64,000 nucleotides of DNA from Gammaproteobacteria bacterium (lineage in GTDB: Bacteria; Pseudomonadota; Gammaproteobacteria; JAUZRS01): positions 104,433-168,432 of the forward strand of contig JAUZSP010000009.1 in NCBI GenBank assembly GCA_030949385.1, given 5' to 3'. The position numbers and the translations under genes are program-made. Under the pieces are notes generated by a model, which had not been told where the DNA came from, ran no database searches, and saw nothing but the letters and a program-made list of their open reading frames with translations. The first letter of the stretch is position 1. Every line of letters starts with the position of its first letter. Positions 62,904 to 64,000 of this stretch are shown piece by piece.

Positions 62904-63479
62904 ATGGCACATCGCCCCCTTAGGCTGCTGGTGAGCGTCGCGCTCCTCAGCAGCACCGCCTGCGCCGAGCAACGCATTCGCATCGCACCCAGCGCAACCG
63001 CCACTCAACCACCCGATGCCGAACAGATGGTCAACGCCCACAATCGCTGGCGCGCGAAGGTCAATGTGCCGCCACTGACGTGGTCAAACCAACTGCAACA
63101 GCAAGCACAAACCTGAGCCCATCGGCTCAAAGAACGCAACCAGTGCCAAATGCAACACAGCCCCACAGATGGCAAAACTGGCGAAAACCTCTTTTGGGCC
63201 AGCCCCGTCACCCACACCTACAGCAACCGCCCAACCCAGCTCACACTGCAAGAGACCGATTCAAACAAGGTCGTGGACGCATGGGGCAGTGAGGTAAAGG
63301 ATTACGATTACAGCAGCAATCGCTGCGTCGCGGGAGAACAGTGTGGCCACTACACACAGATGGTCTGGAAAAGCAGCACAGAGGTGGGGTGCGCTAAGGC
63401 GATCTGTGAGGATTTATCGCAAGTGTGGGTCTGTAATTACGCTCCGGCTGGCAATTTGCGAGGGGAGTGGCCCTACTAA
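62904..63479 (+). pseudogene. CAP/SCP-domain secreted protein with an in-frame stop codon
   Basis: Signal peptide LLVSVALLSSTACA (residues 8-20). CAP-domain landmarks appear on both sides of a TGA at 63114-63116: before it VNAHNRWRAKVNVPPLTWSN, after it AHRLKERNQCQMQHS, GENLFWAS, GHYTQMVWKSSTEVGC and WVCNYAPAGN. The frame is the same, so one base change (TGG Trp to TGA, expected as QTWAHRL) explains the break. All other genes here use TGA as a true stop, so recoding is unlikely. It is a pseudogene, or a sequence error, or read-through. The intact length would be 191 residues. Its stop overlaps the antitoxin gene stop. Confidence 0.75.
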
Positions 63480-63670
63480 AGGTCTAAGTCAGATATGACC
63501 TGTTGAAGCGAAATTGGCTTTTTTCCCTGTTCAGCATTTTTAGCACTGCGTAAATCCATTAAATCCTCATAATCTTCAACAAGCTCAGTCAGTGCCTGAT
63601 ATTCATCGAAAGGCAAAACAACAAATTCGTTCCGCCCCTCTTTCTCTATCAGTTGTGGATGCAATTTCAT
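63476..63670 (-). CDS. Phd/YefM-like antitoxin
   Basis: 64 residues from the ATG at 63670 (MKLHPQLIEKEGRNEFVVLP), preceded by a Shine-Dalgarno GGAAAAGGG and lying 4 bp after the toxin stop. An in-frame upstream ATG at 63694 overlaps the toxin end. The compact beta-strand NEFVVLPFDEYQALTE and acidic C-terminal tail (LVEDYEDLMDLRSAK) fit type II antitoxins of the Phd/YefM group. It is encoded after the toxin, the order seen in higBA-type modules. Confidence 0.7.
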   Translation of the reverse strand: MKLHPQLIEKEGRNEFVVLPFDEYQALTELVEDYEDLMDLRSAKNAEQGKKPISLQQVISDLDL

Positions 63671-63674
63671 AGCT

Positions 63675-63935
63675 TTACCCTTTTCCATAAGCATCTTTGC
63701 GATGTTTTACACGATAAACTAATATCAACTGATTCTCTATCTCAAATAGCACTCGATAATCACCCACCCGAAGACGGTACTCTGGGCTAAAATTTGTTAA
63801 TTTTTTCACATTAACCGACAATCCATTCTCAAGCTGTTGCAGTTTCCCAACCACCTTCTTCGCATCCAGCTTAGGTATCTGCTTTAAATCTTTAACTGCC
63901 CTAGACATCAACTCAATATGATACACAATCAACAA
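63675..63935 (-). CDS. RelE/ParE-family toxin
   Basis: 86 residues, starting at TTG (63935) or GTG; the first ATG at 63908 would remove strand one. The fold motifs are IELMSRAVKDLKQIP at the N terminus, then YRLRVGDYRVLFEIENQLILVY and RVKHRKDAYGKG at the C terminus, typical of RelE mRNA interferases. The Arg and Tyr/His residues near the end are in place. Whether it is active cannot be told. The 65 bp before it show nothing recognisable. Confidence 0.72.
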   Translation of the reverse strand: MLIVYHIELMSRAVKDLKQIPKLDAKKVVGKLQQLENGLSVNVKKLTNFSPEYRLRVGDYRVLFEIENQLILVYRVKHRKDAYGKG

Positions 63936-64000
63936 TCCACTCGAAAACCATCACTGCTTTATAACATATAAATCAGCCTACCAAGAAAGATCAAAACGCC

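Noticed and set aside
63114..63116. TGA read as Trp or selenocysteine in the CAP gene
   Set aside because: TGA ends several genes here (dusB and the TolC-type gene, for example), and no selenocysteine-type hairpin is visible after it.
1..64000. tRNA, rRNA or insertion-sequence genes
   Set aside because: I looked for cloverleaf-like stretches, rRNA landmarks and transposase or inverted-end patterns in the gaps and saw none that would stand.

Overview
The window is chromosomal DNA from a Gammaproteobacterium. Three conserved gene orders point there: aroQ-accB-accC-prmA-(zinc-ribbon protein)-dusB-fis, lptD-surA-pdxA-rsmA-apaG-apaH, and a PTS enzyme I gene followed by mgtE. Outer-membrane genes (LptD, TonB-dependent receptor, ExbBD-TonB, TolC-like) confirm a Gram-negative cell. 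I cannot name the genus. The order and the mix of genes would suit a marine or sulfur-oxidising lineage, but that is inference.

Layout. 1-10067: housekeeping genes (end of PTS enzyme I, mgtE, pyruvate kinase, then the aroQ to fis run). 10398-11769: an outer-membrane OmpA-type protein with two OmpA-like domains. 11872-37845: three tandem giant surface proteins of about 1470, 3650 and 3290 residues. Each starts with the same BapA-type N-terminal prefix, continues with long arrays of bacterial Ig-like domains, and ends with one SwmB/Big_5-like domain and a shared C-terminal module. Two short decayed copies of the prefix, each with its own copy of the 5' leader, lie between the giants. 38155-45488: a compact operon encoding a TPR-sulfotransferase, a TolC-type outer-membrane channel, a LapB-type type I secretion ABC transporter and an HlyD-type adaptor. 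45491-52093: the lptD-surA-pdxA-rsmA-apaG-apaH operon on the minus strand. 52341-64000: rsd, a double PilZ protein, thiD-thiE, an orphan S24/LexA-like domain, an Atm1-type ABC exporter, tonB-exbD-exbB with a TonB-dependent receptor, a secreted MsrA-MsrB fusion, a CAP-domain gene with a nonsense codon, and a RelE-type toxin with a Phd/YefM-like antitoxin.

The most interesting part is the 34-kb adhesin and secretion locus. A PAPS-dependent sulfotransferase with TPR arms is the first gene of the export operon, directly after the presumed export substrates. This resembles the Xanthomonas raxX/raxST-raxA-raxB arrangement, in which a sulfotransferase modifies a tyrosine on a peptide exported by a type I system. 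Here the candidate substrates are giant adhesins carrying about 60 copies of an acidic-Tyr motif (mostly EYS followed by D/N). Sulfation of the adhesins is a hypothesis; the gene order and motifs are seen directly.

Several reading frames are broken by single-base indels: the OmpA-like gene, all three adhesins, apaH and surA. Nearly all are one-base insertions after which the protein continues perfectly. One 160-bp stretch in adhesin 1 looks like the normal repeat sequence peppered with extra bases. I read most of these as sequence or assembly errors, not true gene decay, but this cannot be proven from the sequence alone.
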